A DNA stretch of 64,000 bases. It comes from Mesorhizobium carmichaelinearum. Its GTDB lineage: Bacteria > Pseudomonadota > Alphaproteobacteria > Rhizobiales > Rhizobiaceae. The position numbers and the translations under genes were made by a program. Within the stretch, counting starts at the first letter, position 1. The number at the start of each line of letters is the position of its first letter. Location of the stretch: the NCBI RefSeq assembly GCF_900199455.1, contig NZ_FZQR01000001.1, positions 248,001-312,000 of the forward strand. The letters are read 5' to 3'. This document shows positions 17,563-26,288 of the stretch, one piece after another. The notes under the pieces were generated by a model. That model did no database searches. It was given only the letters and a program-made list of their open reading frames with translations, and had not been told where the DNA came from.

Positions 17563-18212
17563 ATCCGGTCGACCGTCTCCAACGTGTAGACGAATTCCAC
17601 CGGCCGCGTGCAGCGCCAGCCGTCGAAGGGCCGGCCGGCGAGCGCCTTCAGCGCCTCGGGCAGGCGCAATATGCCGCCGCCATAGAGCCGGTTGGCCATG
17701 TCGAGCATGCCGGTGCGGTGCATGGCCTGGCTCATGCTGCCACAGGCGTCCTTGACCAGCCAGACGCGAAACCCCTGATAGACCGCGTCGAACACGCTCT
17801 CGGTCACGCAGCTGTCGGTCAGCACGCCGGTCACCATCAGGTTCTCGACCTTGAGGTCGGCAAGCCGTTTTGAAAGATCGGTGCGGCGAAAGGCGCTCGG
17901 CCAGTGCTTGTGGATGACGATGTCGCCGGGCAACGCCGCCACCTCGGCGCAGATCGCAGCACCTTCGCTGCCGGCCACGGCGGAGCGGAATTCCTCGGTC
18001 AGGATCTCTTCCTGCCTTGCATAGCCGTCGCGTTCCTCCGGCTTCACCCAGGCCTGCGCATGGATGACCGGCACGTCTGCTGCGCGGGCGGCTTCGATCA
18101 GCGCGGCGGCATTGGCGAGCACCGCGTCGTAGCCGATGACCGGCCAGGCCGCACCGGGCCGGTATTCGTTCTGCAGGTCGATGACGAGCAAGGCGGTCTC
18201 GGCAAGGTTCAT
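17547..18212 (-). CDS. isochorismatase-family cysteine amidohydrolase (N-carbamoylsarcosine amidase-like)
   Basis: A 221-aa cysteine hydrolase. The family triad is visible as Asp12 (LLVIDLQNEY), Lys102 (VIHKHWPSAF) and Cys135 (VLTDSCVTESV). Members include nicotinamidases, isochorismatases, ureidoacrylate hydrolase and N-carbamoylsarcosine amidase. The neighbours (hydantoinase, carbamoyl hydrolases and a sarcosine-dehydrogenase-like enzyme) favour an N-carbamoyl amidase role, as inference. Its start overlaps the M20 gene stop by 4 bp and it is the last gene of the seven-gene operon. Confidence 0.87.
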   Translation of the reverse strand: MNLAETALLVIDLQNEYRPGAAWPVIGYDAVLANAAALIEAARAADVPVIHAQAWVKPEERDGYARQEEILTEEFRSAVAGSEGAAICAEVAALPGDIVIHKHWPSAFRRTDLSKRLADLKVENLMVTGVLTDSCVTESVFDAVYQGFRVWLVKDACGSMSQAMHRTGMLDMANRLYGGGILRLPEALKALAGRPFDGWRCTRPVEFVYTLETVDRIYEAL

Positions 18213-19492
18213 GGCTGTCCCAGGGGGTTGTCGAAGTCGGTGACGAAACGCAAAAGCAAACGGATCGCCTGATCGAGATCGGCGATTTCCATCGCTTCAT
18301 GCGGGTTGTGGCTGCCATTCTCGTTGCGCACGAAGATCATGGCGGTCGCAACATCGGCGCCGGCAAAGGTGGCCGCGTCATGCCCCGCCCCGCTCGGCAC
18401 ATGCGGCGCAGGCATTTGCAGTTCGGCGGCAGCGCGGTCCAGCCTCGCGATCAGCGCCGGCGACATGGTCGCCGGCTCCCAGGTGAAGCGCGGCCCGGCC
18501 TCGAAGCTCACGCCACGTTTCGTGGCGACTGCGGCGAAGATCGCGTGCAGCCTTGCCTCGATCCGTTCCAGAACAGCGGCCTTGGCGCTGCGCACATCGA
18601 GCGTGAAGCGAAGTTCGCCCAGGACGCGGCTGCCGCCGTGCTGGCTCGGGTCGGATTCCACCCGGCCGAAGGTGATGGTGGCTTCGTGGCCTTCGCGCTC
18701 GAGCGCGTCCCATTCCGCTTCAAGGACGGCGACCAGATCGGCAAAGCCGAGTACACTGTCATGGCGGGCAAAGCGCGGCTCGGCGCCGGAATGCGCGTAG
18801 GCGCCAAAGCATTTCGCATCGACATAGCGAAACCCGCCGGCAATGCCGGTGACGATGCCTACCGGCGCGCCGGATGCGACAAGGCGCGGTCCCTGCTCGA
18901 TATGCACTTCCACGAAAGCAGCGATGCGGCCGGCATCGATGCCCGACACGCCGCGCCGCACTGCATTGGGGTCAAAGCCTTCCTCGTGCATGTGATCCGC
19001 CAGCGTGCGGCCGCTGTCGGACCGCTTCGCTTCGAGCGCCGCCGGGTCCAGCAGGCCAAGTGCTGCCTGACTGCCGGGATAGGACAGCGGAAACCAGACA
19101 GCCTCTTCGGCGCGGGTCGCCAGCACGATCAGATCGCGCGGCAATTGAATGCCTTGCCCGACCAGTTCGGCCATCACCGCCAGCCCGGCCACGACACCCG
19201 CGGCGCCGTCGAAATTGCCGCCATGCGGCACGCTGTCGAGATGCGAACCGATGACGATCGCCGGCAAATCTGGATTAAGGCCCTTCAGCGTCAAATAGAG
19301 ATTGCCGGCGGCATCGACGTGCGCCGTAGCGCCGAGCTTTTCCGCTTCGTCGCGCATGAGATCGTGGGCGAAGCGCTCACCGGGTCCGTAGGCGACGCGC
19401 GTGATCCCCGGCGCATCGGTTGTGGCGTGCGCAAGCCGCTCCAGCAGATGCCCGGCCAGCCTGCCGCCGGCCGTGAGTGCGGCACCGCTCAT
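18209..19492 (-). CDS. M20 family Zn-dependent amidohydrolase (N-carbamoyl-L-amino acid hydrolase/allantoate amidohydrolase type)
   Basis: A 427-aa metalloamidase. Metal-site motifs are His84 in IGSHLDSVPHGGNFDG, Asp95 in the same block and the Glu pair at 129-130 in RAEEAVWFP. EVHIEQGP and GAGHDAATFA match the HyuC/AllC family, and HNPHEAME lies near the C terminus. The enzyme should split N-carbamoyl or ureido groups from L-amino acids or allantoate. Four-base overlaps with both neighbours indicate translational coupling. Its presence beside a D-carbamoylase means both enantiomers could be processed. Confidence 0.9.
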   Translation of the reverse strand: MSGAALTAGGRLAGHLLERLAHATTDAPGITRVAYGPGERFAHDLMRDEAEKLGATAHVDAAGNLYLTLKGLNPDLPAIVIGSHLDSVPHGGNFDGAAGVVAGLAVMAELVGQGIQLPRDLIVLATRAEEAVWFPLSYPGSQAALGLLDPAALEAKRSDSGRTLADHMHEEGFDPNAVRRGVSGIDAGRIAAFVEVHIEQGPRLVASGAPVGIVTGIAGGFRYVDAKCFGAYAHSGAEPRFARHDSVLGFADLVAVLEAEWDALEREGHEATITFGRVESDPSQHGGSRVLGELRFTLDVRSAKAAVLERIEARLHAIFAAVATKRGVSFEAGPRFTWEPATMSPALIARLDRAAAELQMPAPHVPSGAGHDAATFAGADVATAMIFVRNENGSHNPHEAMEIADLDQAIRLLLRFVTDFDNPLGQP

Positions 19493-20655
19493 GAAGCAAC
19501 CTGCCTGACTTGAGACACGACGCCGCGCAGCCGGTGTGGCGTGAGATCGTCCATCGACACGCCCTGCCTTGCGACATCGTCTGGAAGACCTTTGCCCGCG
19601 ATCAGGCTGGCGCAGGCGCGCGACAGCGCCGGCGAGGTCTTGATGCCGTAACCACCTTGCCCGACCAGCCAGACGAAATCCGGGACCTCGTCATCCGGTC
19701 CGACGACCGGCGAGCCATCGGCGACGAAGGTCCGCAAACCCGCCCATGAGCGCGACACGCGCTGCACTTCGATCGTCGTCACCCGTTCGAGACGCTCAGC
19801 ACCGATCGCCACATCAATATCCTCGGCATAGGCATCCATCGGCGCTGAGGGCGTCGCATCGGCAGGCGAGACGAACAACTGCCCGGCATCCGGCTTGAAA
19901 TAGAATTCGGCGCCGACATCGTTGACCAGGGGCCACTCTGATATGTCGACACCGACGGGTGCCGGGATGTTGAAGGCGGTGCGGCGCTTCGGTTGCAATC
20001 CGACCGGACGCACGCCCGCCATCAAAGCGATCTCGTCGCCCCAGGCACCGGCGGCATTGACTAGCGTTGACGCAAGGAATGTTCCCGCCGGGGTTTCGAC
20101 CCGCCATTGGCCGCCTTGCCGTCCTATGGCCTCGACGCCGGCATTGGTGACGATGCGCGCTCCACGCGCGCGGGCGCCGCGCAGATAACCCTGGTGCAGG
20201 CCGTTGACGTCGATATCCATCGAATGCGGTTCGATATAGGCACCGGCGAGATAATCCGCGCGCAGCACCGGCACGCGCGCAATCGCCTCGGCCGGTATCA
20301 TGGCAACGATGGAGGGCACCAAGGCCTGCGCGGCCTCCAGATCTTGCGCCAGGAGATCGAGCTGATCGGCGCGCGCCACGGTGATCATGCCGCGTTTGCT
20401 GAGCAGCGGATAATCGCAGAAGCCGCTCGGCGGTTCGGTCAGGAAAGGCCGGCTCGCCAGCACGATGCGGCGGATGATGCCGTTGCCATAGTTTTCGGTA
20501 AAACTCGCCGCCGAGCGGCCGGTGGTGTGGTAGCCGCAATGGCTCTCCCGCTCGAGCACGACCACCTTGGAAGTGCGGGACATCTCGAAGGCGGCGCCGG
20601 CGCCGGCAATGCCGCCGCCAATGATGATGATTTCGGTCTGCTCGGCGGCACTCAT
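19489..20655 (-). CDS. FAD-dependent oxidoreductase, DadA-like (glycine/D-amino acid oxidase family)
   Basis: A 388-aa DAO-superfamily flavoprotein. The N-terminal motif EIIIIGGGIAGAGAAFEM binds the ADP part of FAD, and LVNAAGAWGDEIA and WLVGQGGYGIKTSPA are family landmarks. It should oxidise a D-amino acid or N-methyl amino acid to the oxoacid. Following the D-hydantoinase and D-carbamoylase genes, it is well placed to consume the D-amino acid they release. The 4-bp overlap with the M20 gene supports one operon. Confidence 0.88.
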   Translation of the reverse strand: MSAAEQTEIIIIGGGIAGAGAAFEMSRTSKVVVLERESHCGYHTTGRSAASFTENYGNGIIRRIVLASRPFLTEPPSGFCDYPLLSKRGMITVARADQLDLLAQDLEAAQALVPSIVAMIPAEAIARVPVLRADYLAGAYIEPHSMDIDVNGLHQGYLRGARARGARIVTNAGVEAIGRQGGQWRVETPAGTFLASTLVNAAGAWGDEIALMAGVRPVGLQPKRRTAFNIPAPVGVDISEWPLVNDVGAEFYFKPDAGQLFVSPADATPSAPMDAYAEDIDVAIGAERLERVTTIEVQRVSRSWAGLRTFVADGSPVVGPDDEVPDFVWLVGQGGYGIKTSPALSRACASLIAGKGLPDDVARQGVSMDDLTPHRLRGVVSQVRQVAS

Positions 20656-20685
20656 ATCAGCCCATCCTTCAACATGCCCATCGCT

Positions 20686-22002
20686 TCAACATGACTGCAC
20701 AGCCTTGCTTTCGCGCGGCACTGCTGGCGGCTCACCCAGGCGGCCGCGCTGGGCGCGGTCGCGGGCGCCGCGCCCTTCGGCCAGATTCTCCGCCAGTGAA
20801 TTCTGCAGGGCGCAATCTTCAAGTGCGAGGTCGGTGACAAAAGGCACCGGCTTGCCGGCGATCGCCATGCCTTTCAGCCGCGCCCAGACGGCGCGCCGCT
20901 TGCGCACCTGGTGCGACTGCAATTCGCTGATCTCGGCAATGCTGGTCTGCCGCTTGATCTCCAGCGCGCCGGCTGCGACGGCCGCGTCGAACAGTTCGAG
21001 GCCCTGCGTGGTGCGCATGATGATGCCGTTGAGCGCCTCGTCCTCGACCGCCGGCCCGCCATTCAACCAGGCGTCATGAACCGCGATATCCGCCACCTGG
21101 CCGATCGCGTCCGGACAGATCTTGCAGCGCGACTGGATCATCCATTTGTCCTCGTCCTCCCACAGCTGCCGGTAGGTGAGCTCGAAGGCGCGGCCGTCGC
21201 TGGTTTCGATCCGGTTGAGGCCGGGATTGCCATAGCCGCGATAGCGAAACAGCGTGAGCTCGTCCTCGCTGAGGCCGAAACGCTGCAGCACCTGTTCCGA
21301 TTTCGACAGGTCAGATGCGCCGCCGCAGACAAAGGCCAAGGTATAGAGCATATACTGGTCGACGCGGGGATCGAGCCGCGCCAGGTTGCGCACGGCGGTG
21401 ATATCGCAAGGCTTGGCGATCAGCGCGAAGGGCTCGCCGCGAGCGAGGATGTCGCAGAAATCCACCAGGGTCGCAGCCGGGCCATAGCGCGAGCCGGCGC
21501 CCTCAAGCATCGACGCGGCATCGAAGCTCAGGCGCCTTTCACTGCGCATCGGCTGGGATTGTGATGCCGCGACATGCAGTACGAATTTGACGCGCCCGGA
21601 ACTCAGCAGGAACTGGCCAAGCGCCGTCAGCACCCCTCCACCGGAACCGATAAACCGGACAGTCGGATCTCCTGCGCGGCCGAGCACAAGCCGTTCGGCC
21701 AGGCCCCAGACAGTGTCGCTCATCGCGGCTTCGCTCATCTGCGCCGGTGGCGGACCGGCGATCCGGGTCCCCGGACAGACAGCGTTGATCCGCATCAAAG
21801 TCGCCTCGTCCAGCGCCTGCCTCGCAACCGGCCGCTCACGCCCCTCCGGCGTCATCACCATTTCGATGGCATCGGGTGCGGCGATCGAACGGCAGAGGCC
21901 GCAGCCGATGCAAAGGCCGTTCTCGACGATCTCGCTCAAGGACAAGGGATCAGCCGGAGGCGCCACCCTGCCTTGTATTCGATTGGCTTCGATGAGGCCC
22001 AT
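20686..22002 (-). CDS. coenzyme F420 hydrogenase/dehydrogenase beta-subunit family Fe-S protein
   Basis: A 438-aa FrhB-family protein. The N terminus has a ferredoxin-like cluster motif NGLCIGCGLC and a later NAVCPG. A second group includes AKPCDI and SRCKICPDAIGQVADIAVHDAW. Family members are flavin- and Fe-S-containing redox subunits, first known from F420-dependent enzymes of archaea. Alphaproteobacteria of this type are not known to use F420, so it probably transfers electrons for a neighbouring redox enzyme such as the DadA-like oxidase. Spacers of 30 bp downstream and 12 bp upstream place it firmly in the operon. The role is unknown. Confidence 0.8.
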   Translation of the reverse strand: MGLIEANRIQGRVAPPADPLSLSEIVENGLCIGCGLCRSIAAPDAIEMVMTPEGRERPVARQALDEATLMRINAVCPGTRIAGPPPAQMSEAAMSDTVWGLAERLVLGRAGDPTVRFIGSGGGVLTALGQFLLSSGRVKFVLHVAASQSQPMRSERRLSFDAASMLEGAGSRYGPAATLVDFCDILARGEPFALIAKPCDITAVRNLARLDPRVDQYMLYTLAFVCGGASDLSKSEQVLQRFGLSEDELTLFRYRGYGNPGLNRIETSDGRAFELTYRQLWEDEDKWMIQSRCKICPDAIGQVADIAVHDAWLNGGPAVEDEALNGIIMRTTQGLELFDAAVAAGALEIKRQTSIAEISELQSHQVRKRRAVWARLKGMAIAGKPVPFVTDLALEDCALQNSLAENLAEGRGARDRAQRGRLGEPPAVPRESKAVQSC

Positions 22003-22014
22003 CTCGTTTCGATC

Positions 22015-22929
22015 TCAGACCGGTTCCGAAATGCGCCGGTACTGGTCGGGGCGGCGATAGAGCGCGAAGTTGAAATTCACCTTCCGGCAGGTCTCGATCA
22101 GGTCGAGATCAGCGCGATGGACGATGATCTCGTCGCCGAGCGACATCGCCTGCGCGGCGATCTCGCCGGTCGGCGCGATGATGCAGGAGCCGCCGATCAG
22201 CGCCTGGTCGTCCTCAAGCCCGGCCTTGGCGGCGGCCGCCACCCACAGCGTGTTCTGGTAGGCGCCGGCCTGCATCGGCAGATGGTTGTGGAACATTCTG
22301 AGATGCGCCAGCGCCGGCGCCTCGTCGAGCAGCAGCGGCGTGTTGTAGCCGATCAGCACGATTTCGGCGCCGTTGAGGCAGAGCATGCGGTAGGTCTCGG
22401 GCCAGCGGCGGTCGTTGCAAATCGCCATGCCGACGCGGACGCCGCGATAGTCGAAGACGGGAAAGCCGAGATTGCCGGGTTCGAAGTAGCGGCGTTCGAG
22501 ATGCGTGGTGGTGCCTTCCTCCGGCTCGCTCGACCCCGGCACATGCATCTTACGGTAGCGGCCGATGAAGCGCCCGTCCGGGCCGACAAGGTCCATAGTG
22601 TTGAAATGGCGCGTGCGGCCGTCTTCCCTGGCGATCTCGCAATAGCCCAGCGCGAAGCCAACCTTGAGGCGCGCGGCGGCGTCATAGAGGCGCTGCGTTT
22701 CGGGGCCAGGCATCGACTGTTCGAAGAAGGCGTCGATCTCCGCCTGATCGTCGATACGCCAGCGCGGGAAGAAGGTGGTGAGCGCCATCTCGGGGAACGC
22801 CACGATTTCCGCCCCAGCGGCAGCGGACTGCTCCAGCAGGTGGACGAGGCGCTCGACTGTTTCGCCACGCGAGGCGCTGCGCTGGATGGGGCCGGTCTGG
22901 GCGACCGCTATGGTCAGGCATCGAGCCAT
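22015..22929 (-). CDS. N-carbamoyl-D-amino acid hydrolase (nitrilase superfamily)
   Basis: A 304-aa nitrilase-fold enzyme. Length and the catalytic positions match Agrobacterium-type N-carbamoyl-D-amino acid amidohydrolase: Glu47 in VAFPEMALTTFFPRW, Lys127 in GRYRKMHVPG and Cys171 in GMAICNDRRWPE. It converts N-carbamoyl-D-amino acids to the D-amino acid, CO2 and ammonia. The ATG at 22929 gives this exact length; the frame runs further upstream inside the hydantoinase gene. The 16-bp overlap with the hydantoinase gene suggests tightly coupled expression of two successive enzymes. Confidence 0.92.
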   Translation of the reverse strand: MARCLTIAVAQTGPIQRSASRGETVERLVHLLEQSAAAGAEIVAFPEMALTTFFPRWRIDDQAEIDAFFEQSMPGPETQRLYDAAARLKVGFALGYCEIAREDGRTRHFNTMDLVGPDGRFIGRYRKMHVPGSSEPEEGTTTHLERRYFEPGNLGFPVFDYRGVRVGMAICNDRRWPETYRMLCLNGAEIVLIGYNTPLLLDEAPALAHLRMFHNHLPMQAGAYQNTLWVAAAAKAGLEDDQALIGGSCIIAPTGEIAAQAMSLGDEIIVHRADLDLIETCRKVNFNFALYRRPDQYRRISEPV

Positions 22930-24344
22930 GGCGTCGTCTCCTCGACTGGTTTTCCCGAGCGGGCCGGATCGGCCGCGGTGCGCTCTACGAATTGTCCAAA
23001 CCCCGGCTGCACTTGCAGCTTGCCGTCTGCGACCACCGGCGTGCCGCGCACCAGCACGGCGGTCGGCCTGCCGGTCACGGTCCGGCCCTCGTAGGGCGTG
23101 AAGTCGACGCGCGAATGCAGGGCGGCATGGCCGAGTGTCCAGGTCGCCGTGGGGTCCCAAAGCGCGAGATCCGCATCAAGGCCGACCGCTACCCGGCCCT
23201 TGGCGTGGGCCAGACCATAGATCGCGGCGGCATTGCGCGAGGTGAGATCGAGATAGCGCTCCAGTGTCAGCCGGCCGGTGAGCAGCCCTTCCGAGAAGAG
23301 CAGCGGCAGACGGGTCTCGATGCCGGGGATGCCGCTCAGCGTGGTGATGAAGCCTGGTGTCTGCGACCGCGCGATCTTGTCGGCGAAGAAATAGGGCGAA
23401 TGGTCGGAAGACCAGAGATCGATGCCACCATCGATCAGCGCCTGCCACAGATGCTGATGGCTGCGCGGCGACCGCGGCGGCGGCGAAAACACGAAACGCG
23501 CCGCATCGATGGCCGGCCGATCGAGGTCGGCAGCGCCGATGAACAGATATTGCGGGCAGGTCTCGGCGATCGCATCCACACCACGCGTCCGCGCCCGCGC
23601 CACCTCTTCGGCCGACTGCCAGGAGGAGACGTGGACGATGGTCATGCGCGCGCCGGTCATTTCGGCGAAGGCCAGCGCACGATGCGTGGCCTCGCGCTCC
23701 ATGGTCTCGCTATGGGCAACGACGTGGTAGCGGATATCGGTGCGGCCGAGATCGATCAGGCGCTGGCGGGTACGCCGGATCGCGGCATCGTTCTCGGCAT
23801 GGACCATGACGATCCAGCCAAGCGTGTGGGCGGTATCGAGTACCCTGAAGAAGAGGTCGTCGTCGACAGCGAAACCCTGATAGGTCATGAATAGCTTGAC
23901 CGAGGCGATGCCACGGCCGGCGAGCTGCGACAGCTGTTGCTCGACATCGGAGCCGGTGCCCATGGTCACCACCGCGTGCAGACCGTAGTCGATCACCGCG
24001 CGCCCTGTGGCGCGATCGAGCGCTCGATCAATGGCGCCGATCGTCGTCATGTCCGGACCCGGCATGCCGAACGGGACGATGCATGTCGTGCCGCCGAAGG
24101 CCGCCGAGATGGTGCCGGACTCGAAATCGTCGGCATTGCCGGCGCCACCCCAGACCGGCTGGTCGAGATGGCAATGGGCGTCGATGCCGCCGGGCATGAC
24201 CCAGCGACCGCCAGCGCCGATCACGGATTTGCCGGTCAGGCCTGTCCCGATGGCGGCGATGCGGCCGTCGTCGATGGCGATGTCGCACTCTGCCCAACCG
24301 TCGTCGAGCGCAACCCGTCCGCCTTTGATCACCAGCTCATGCAT
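22914..24344 (-). CDS. D-hydantoinase/dihydropyrimidinase
   Basis: A 476-aa cyclic amidohydrolase. His57 and His59 are in GGIDAHCHLDQP. Lys150 in GIASVKLFMTY is at the position of the carboxylated metal-bridging lysine of D-hydantoinases. VHAENDAAI and TIVHVSSWQSAEE give the further metal histidines, and SSDHSPYF gives the late Asp. It opens 5-substituted hydantoins or dihydropyrimidines to N-carbamoyl amino acids, which the next gene's product cleaves. The ATG at 24344 gives the standard N terminus; the upstream ATG at 24362 is less likely. Confidence 0.92.
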   Translation of the reverse strand: MHELVIKGGRVALDDGWAECDIAIDDGRIAAIGTGLTGKSVIGAGGRWVMPGGIDAHCHLDQPVWGGAGNADDFESGTISAAFGGTTCIVPFGMPGPDMTTIGAIDRALDRATGRAVIDYGLHAVVTMGTGSDVEQQLSQLAGRGIASVKLFMTYQGFAVDDDLFFRVLDTAHTLGWIVMVHAENDAAIRRTRQRLIDLGRTDIRYHVVAHSETMEREATHRALAFAEMTGARMTIVHVSSWQSAEEVARARTRGVDAIAETCPQYLFIGAADLDRPAIDAARFVFSPPPRSPRSHQHLWQALIDGGIDLWSSDHSPYFFADKIARSQTPGFITTLSGIPGIETRLPLLFSEGLLTGRLTLERYLDLTSRNAAAIYGLAHAKGRVAVGLDADLALWDPTATWTLGHAALHSRVDFTPYEGRTVTGRPTAVLVRGTPVVADGKLQVQPGFGQFVERTAADPARSGKPVEETTPWLDA

Positions 24345-24368
24345 TCGGTTTGCCCACCCCAATCGGCG

Positions 24369-24719
24369 TCAGCCGACGGCCGCCGTGACCATGATTTCGA
24401 CGCGATACTGGTCGCCGGCAAGACGCGCCTCCACCGTCGCGCGCACCGGCATGGCGCTGCGGTCGATCCAGGCGTCCCAGGCCGCATTCATCATGTCGAA
24501 ATCGGCGATGTCGCGCAGCCATATCTGGGCGCTCAAGAGTTTCGACTTGTCGCTGCCGGCCTTGGCCAGAAGGGCGTCGATCTTGGCGAGGATCTGCTTC
24601 GTCTGCGCGGTGGTGTCGCCGGAAAGGTCATCCGCCGTCAGGCCGGAGACATAGATGGTGCCATTATAGCGCAGCACCCGGCAGAAGCGTTGGCCATTCT
24701 CAAGACGTTCGATCGTCAT
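24369..24719 (-). CDS. RidA/YjgF/YER057c/UK114 family protein
   Basis: A 116-aa member of the Rid superfamily. The conserved arginine lies in MPVRATVEARL near residue 92, and YVSGLTADD is in the N-terminal half. RidA proteins hydrolyse reactive enamine/imine intermediates made by PLP or flavin enzymes. The operon's amino-acid oxidase would generate imines, so an accessory detoxifying role fits. It is the first gene of the operon, about 110 bp downstream of the LysR-type box. Confidence 0.88.
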   Translation of the reverse strand: MTIERLENGQRFCRVLRYNGTIYVSGLTADDLSGDTTAQTKQILAKIDALLAKAGSDKSKLLSAQIWLRDIADFDMMNAAWDAWIDRSAMPVRATVEARLAGDQYRVEIMVTAAVG

Positions 24720-24751
24720 CTGCTGGTCTCCTCTCGATGTTCTGCAGGCGA

Positions 24752-24857
24752 CCTATCGTAGGGAGGGTGCAAAAGGACTGTAAAGCCTGTCGCAGGCCGC
24801 AACGCCGTTTTCCGCCGCCGGGATGGCCAAAAAAATTGACGCCATAGCCGTGTCAAT
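24752..24857 (-). promoter_or_regulatory. putative LysR-activated promoter of the RidA-hydantoinase operon
   Basis: The distal element contains TTGAC (24836-24840), 11 bp, then GTCAA (24852-24856), a textbook LysR-type T-N11-A dyad. A seven-A run and GGCC (24825-24835) follow it. The proximal element (24752-24776) has TGCAAAA and, on the transcribed strand, CCCTACGAT as a -10 candidate, with TTTACA about 17 bp before it as a -35 candidate. The layout closely parallels that at 9933-10036. Confidence 0.6.
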
Positions 24858-24945
24858 CTTCGCTTGTGGCAAGCATGACGAGGTGTAGCTTCTGTCCGGG
24901 AGAGCAGCCGCTGGTCAGCGTGACTGCCCAAGGGGAGCCGTCGCC

Positions 24946-25005
24946 ATGCATGAGAGTCCAGCGTCGGTCATTGATCCTGTTTGCGATCGCCGGCGTCTGT
25001 TCTAG
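24946..25005 (+). other. possible 19-codon leader reading frame before the MFS gene
   Basis: An ATG at 24946 lies 8 bp after AGGGGAG, the best ribosome-binding site in this interval, but its frame stops at a TAG at 25003. It ends 19 bp before the ATG at 25025 used for the MFS permease. It could be a translated leader, a chance reading frame, or a sign that the permease start has been lost by a frameshift. Confidence 0.25.
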
Positions 25006-25024
25006 CCGGCTGACAGCGGCATTC

Positions 25025-26278
25025 ATGGGATCGATCGCTCAATCCGCGATGCGCTTGTGGCGGAACGCCGAGCGCTCCCGCGCCATGTTGCCGATCATGG
25101 CAAGCGTCTGTCTCGCCTGCATCGGCAGCGCCATGCTGACGACCGCGGTGTCGTTCCACCTCGGCAAACCTGGCGTCGATCCCGAAATCGTACAGATCGT
25201 GCTGACCGCCTATCCGGTCGGCTTCCTGATCGGCTGTCTGATGACGCGTCCGCTGGTCGCCCGCTATGGCCATGAGCGGGCATTCCTGCTGATCCTGACA
25301 ACAGCGCTGCTCTCGGCCCTGGGCTTCGTCTTCACCGACTTCATGCCGGGCTGGTTTTGTTTCCGGCTGCTCGGCGGCATGTCGATGGCCTCGATGTTCG
25401 TTGTCTGCGAGAGCTGGATCAATCTCTACGCCGAACAGCACAATCGCGGCGCGATGTTCTCGATCTACATGCTGACGACGGCGATCGCCGTGCTGCTCGG
25501 CCAGATCCTGGTGGCGCTGGTCGGTCCGCAATCTCCGCATCTGTTCTTGGTCGCGGCGGCGACGGTGCTTCTGGCGTTCGCGCCAAAGTTCGCTGGGTCG
25601 CGCTGGCCGACGCTGCCTTCGGTGCCGACCGATCCGGCGACCCCGACCGGAACGAAGGCAGACAGGCGGCTCGGACCGCTCTCGCTTTTCAGGCTGGCGC
25701 CGGTGACGGTCGTCGCGATTTTCCAGGCAGGCATCACCAACATGAACATCTTCGTGCTGACGCCTCTTTACGGGACGCAGATCGGACTGTCGGCGGCGGC
25801 CACGGTCTGGCTGGTGACGACGATCAGCATTGCCGGCATGCTGGCGCAGACCCCGGTCGGCTGGCTGTCGGACCGGTTCGACCGCCGCTTGATGCTGCTG
25901 GTGCAAGGGCTGGTGTCGGTGACGGCCTGCGCCGCGATCGCATGGGTCGGCACTCTGTCGGTGCCGCTGCTGTTCGTGCTGTTCTTCCTCTACGGTGCCA
26001 CGGCGCTGACGATCTATCCGGTGGCGATGGCTTTCGGCGCGTCGCAGCTTCACAGCCGGCACATGGTCGCCGCCTCCGGCACGCTGCTTCTGCTCTATTC
26101 GATCGGCAATGTGGCGACGCCGGGCGTCGCCGCGGGATTGATGGCGCATCTTGGGCCTCCCGCCATGTTCCTGCTGCTCGGCGGCGGCGCTGCCCTGGTC
26201 ACGCTCGCGGCCTGCTACAATCTTCTGCGCCGGCCGGTCACGGCGCCGGTCATGCAAAGTGTCGAGGAACGGGTTTGA
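25025..26278 (+). CDS. MFS transporter
   Basis: About 417 aa, a 12-helix major facilitator. Typical motifs are MTRPLVARYGHERA between helices 2 and 3, FRLLGGMSMASMFVVCESWINLYA, and GWLSDRFDRRLMLL in the second half. A hydrophilic loop (about residues 190-220) separates the halves. The start is uncertain: ATGs at 24950, 25025 and 25049 are in frame. The family first helix begins near MLPIMASVC, so 25025 or 25049 is preferred. It is the first gene of the third catabolic operon and divergent from the hydantoinase operon, so it is a candidate importer of the shared substrate. Confidence 0.82.
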   Translation: MGSIAQSAMRLWRNAERSRAMLPIMASVCLACIGSAMLTTAVSFHLGKPGVDPEIVQIVLTAYPVGFLIGCLMTRPLVARYGHERAFLLILTTALLSALGFVFTDFMPGWFCFRLLGGMSMASMFVVCESWINLYAEQHNRGAMFSIYMLTTAIAVLLGQILVALVGPQSPHLFLVAAATVLLAFAPKFAGSRWPTLPSVPTDPATPTGTKADRRLGPLSLFRLAPVTVVAIFQAGITNMNIFVLTPLYGTQIGLSAAATVWLVTTISIAGMLAQTPVGWLSDRFDRRLMLLVQGLVSVTACAAIAWVGTLSVPLLFVLFFLYGATALTIYPVAMAFGASQLHSRHMVAASGTLLLLYSIGNVATPGVAAGLMAHLGPPAMFLLLGGGAALVTLAACYNLLRRPVTAPVMQSVEERV

Positions 26279-26288
26279 GGTCGCCGCG

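Noticed and set aside
21574..23094. 506-codon plus-strand frame opposite the carbamoylase and FrhB-like genes
   Set aside because: It spans several real minus-strand genes, shows no recognisable domain and has shadow-type amino acid composition.
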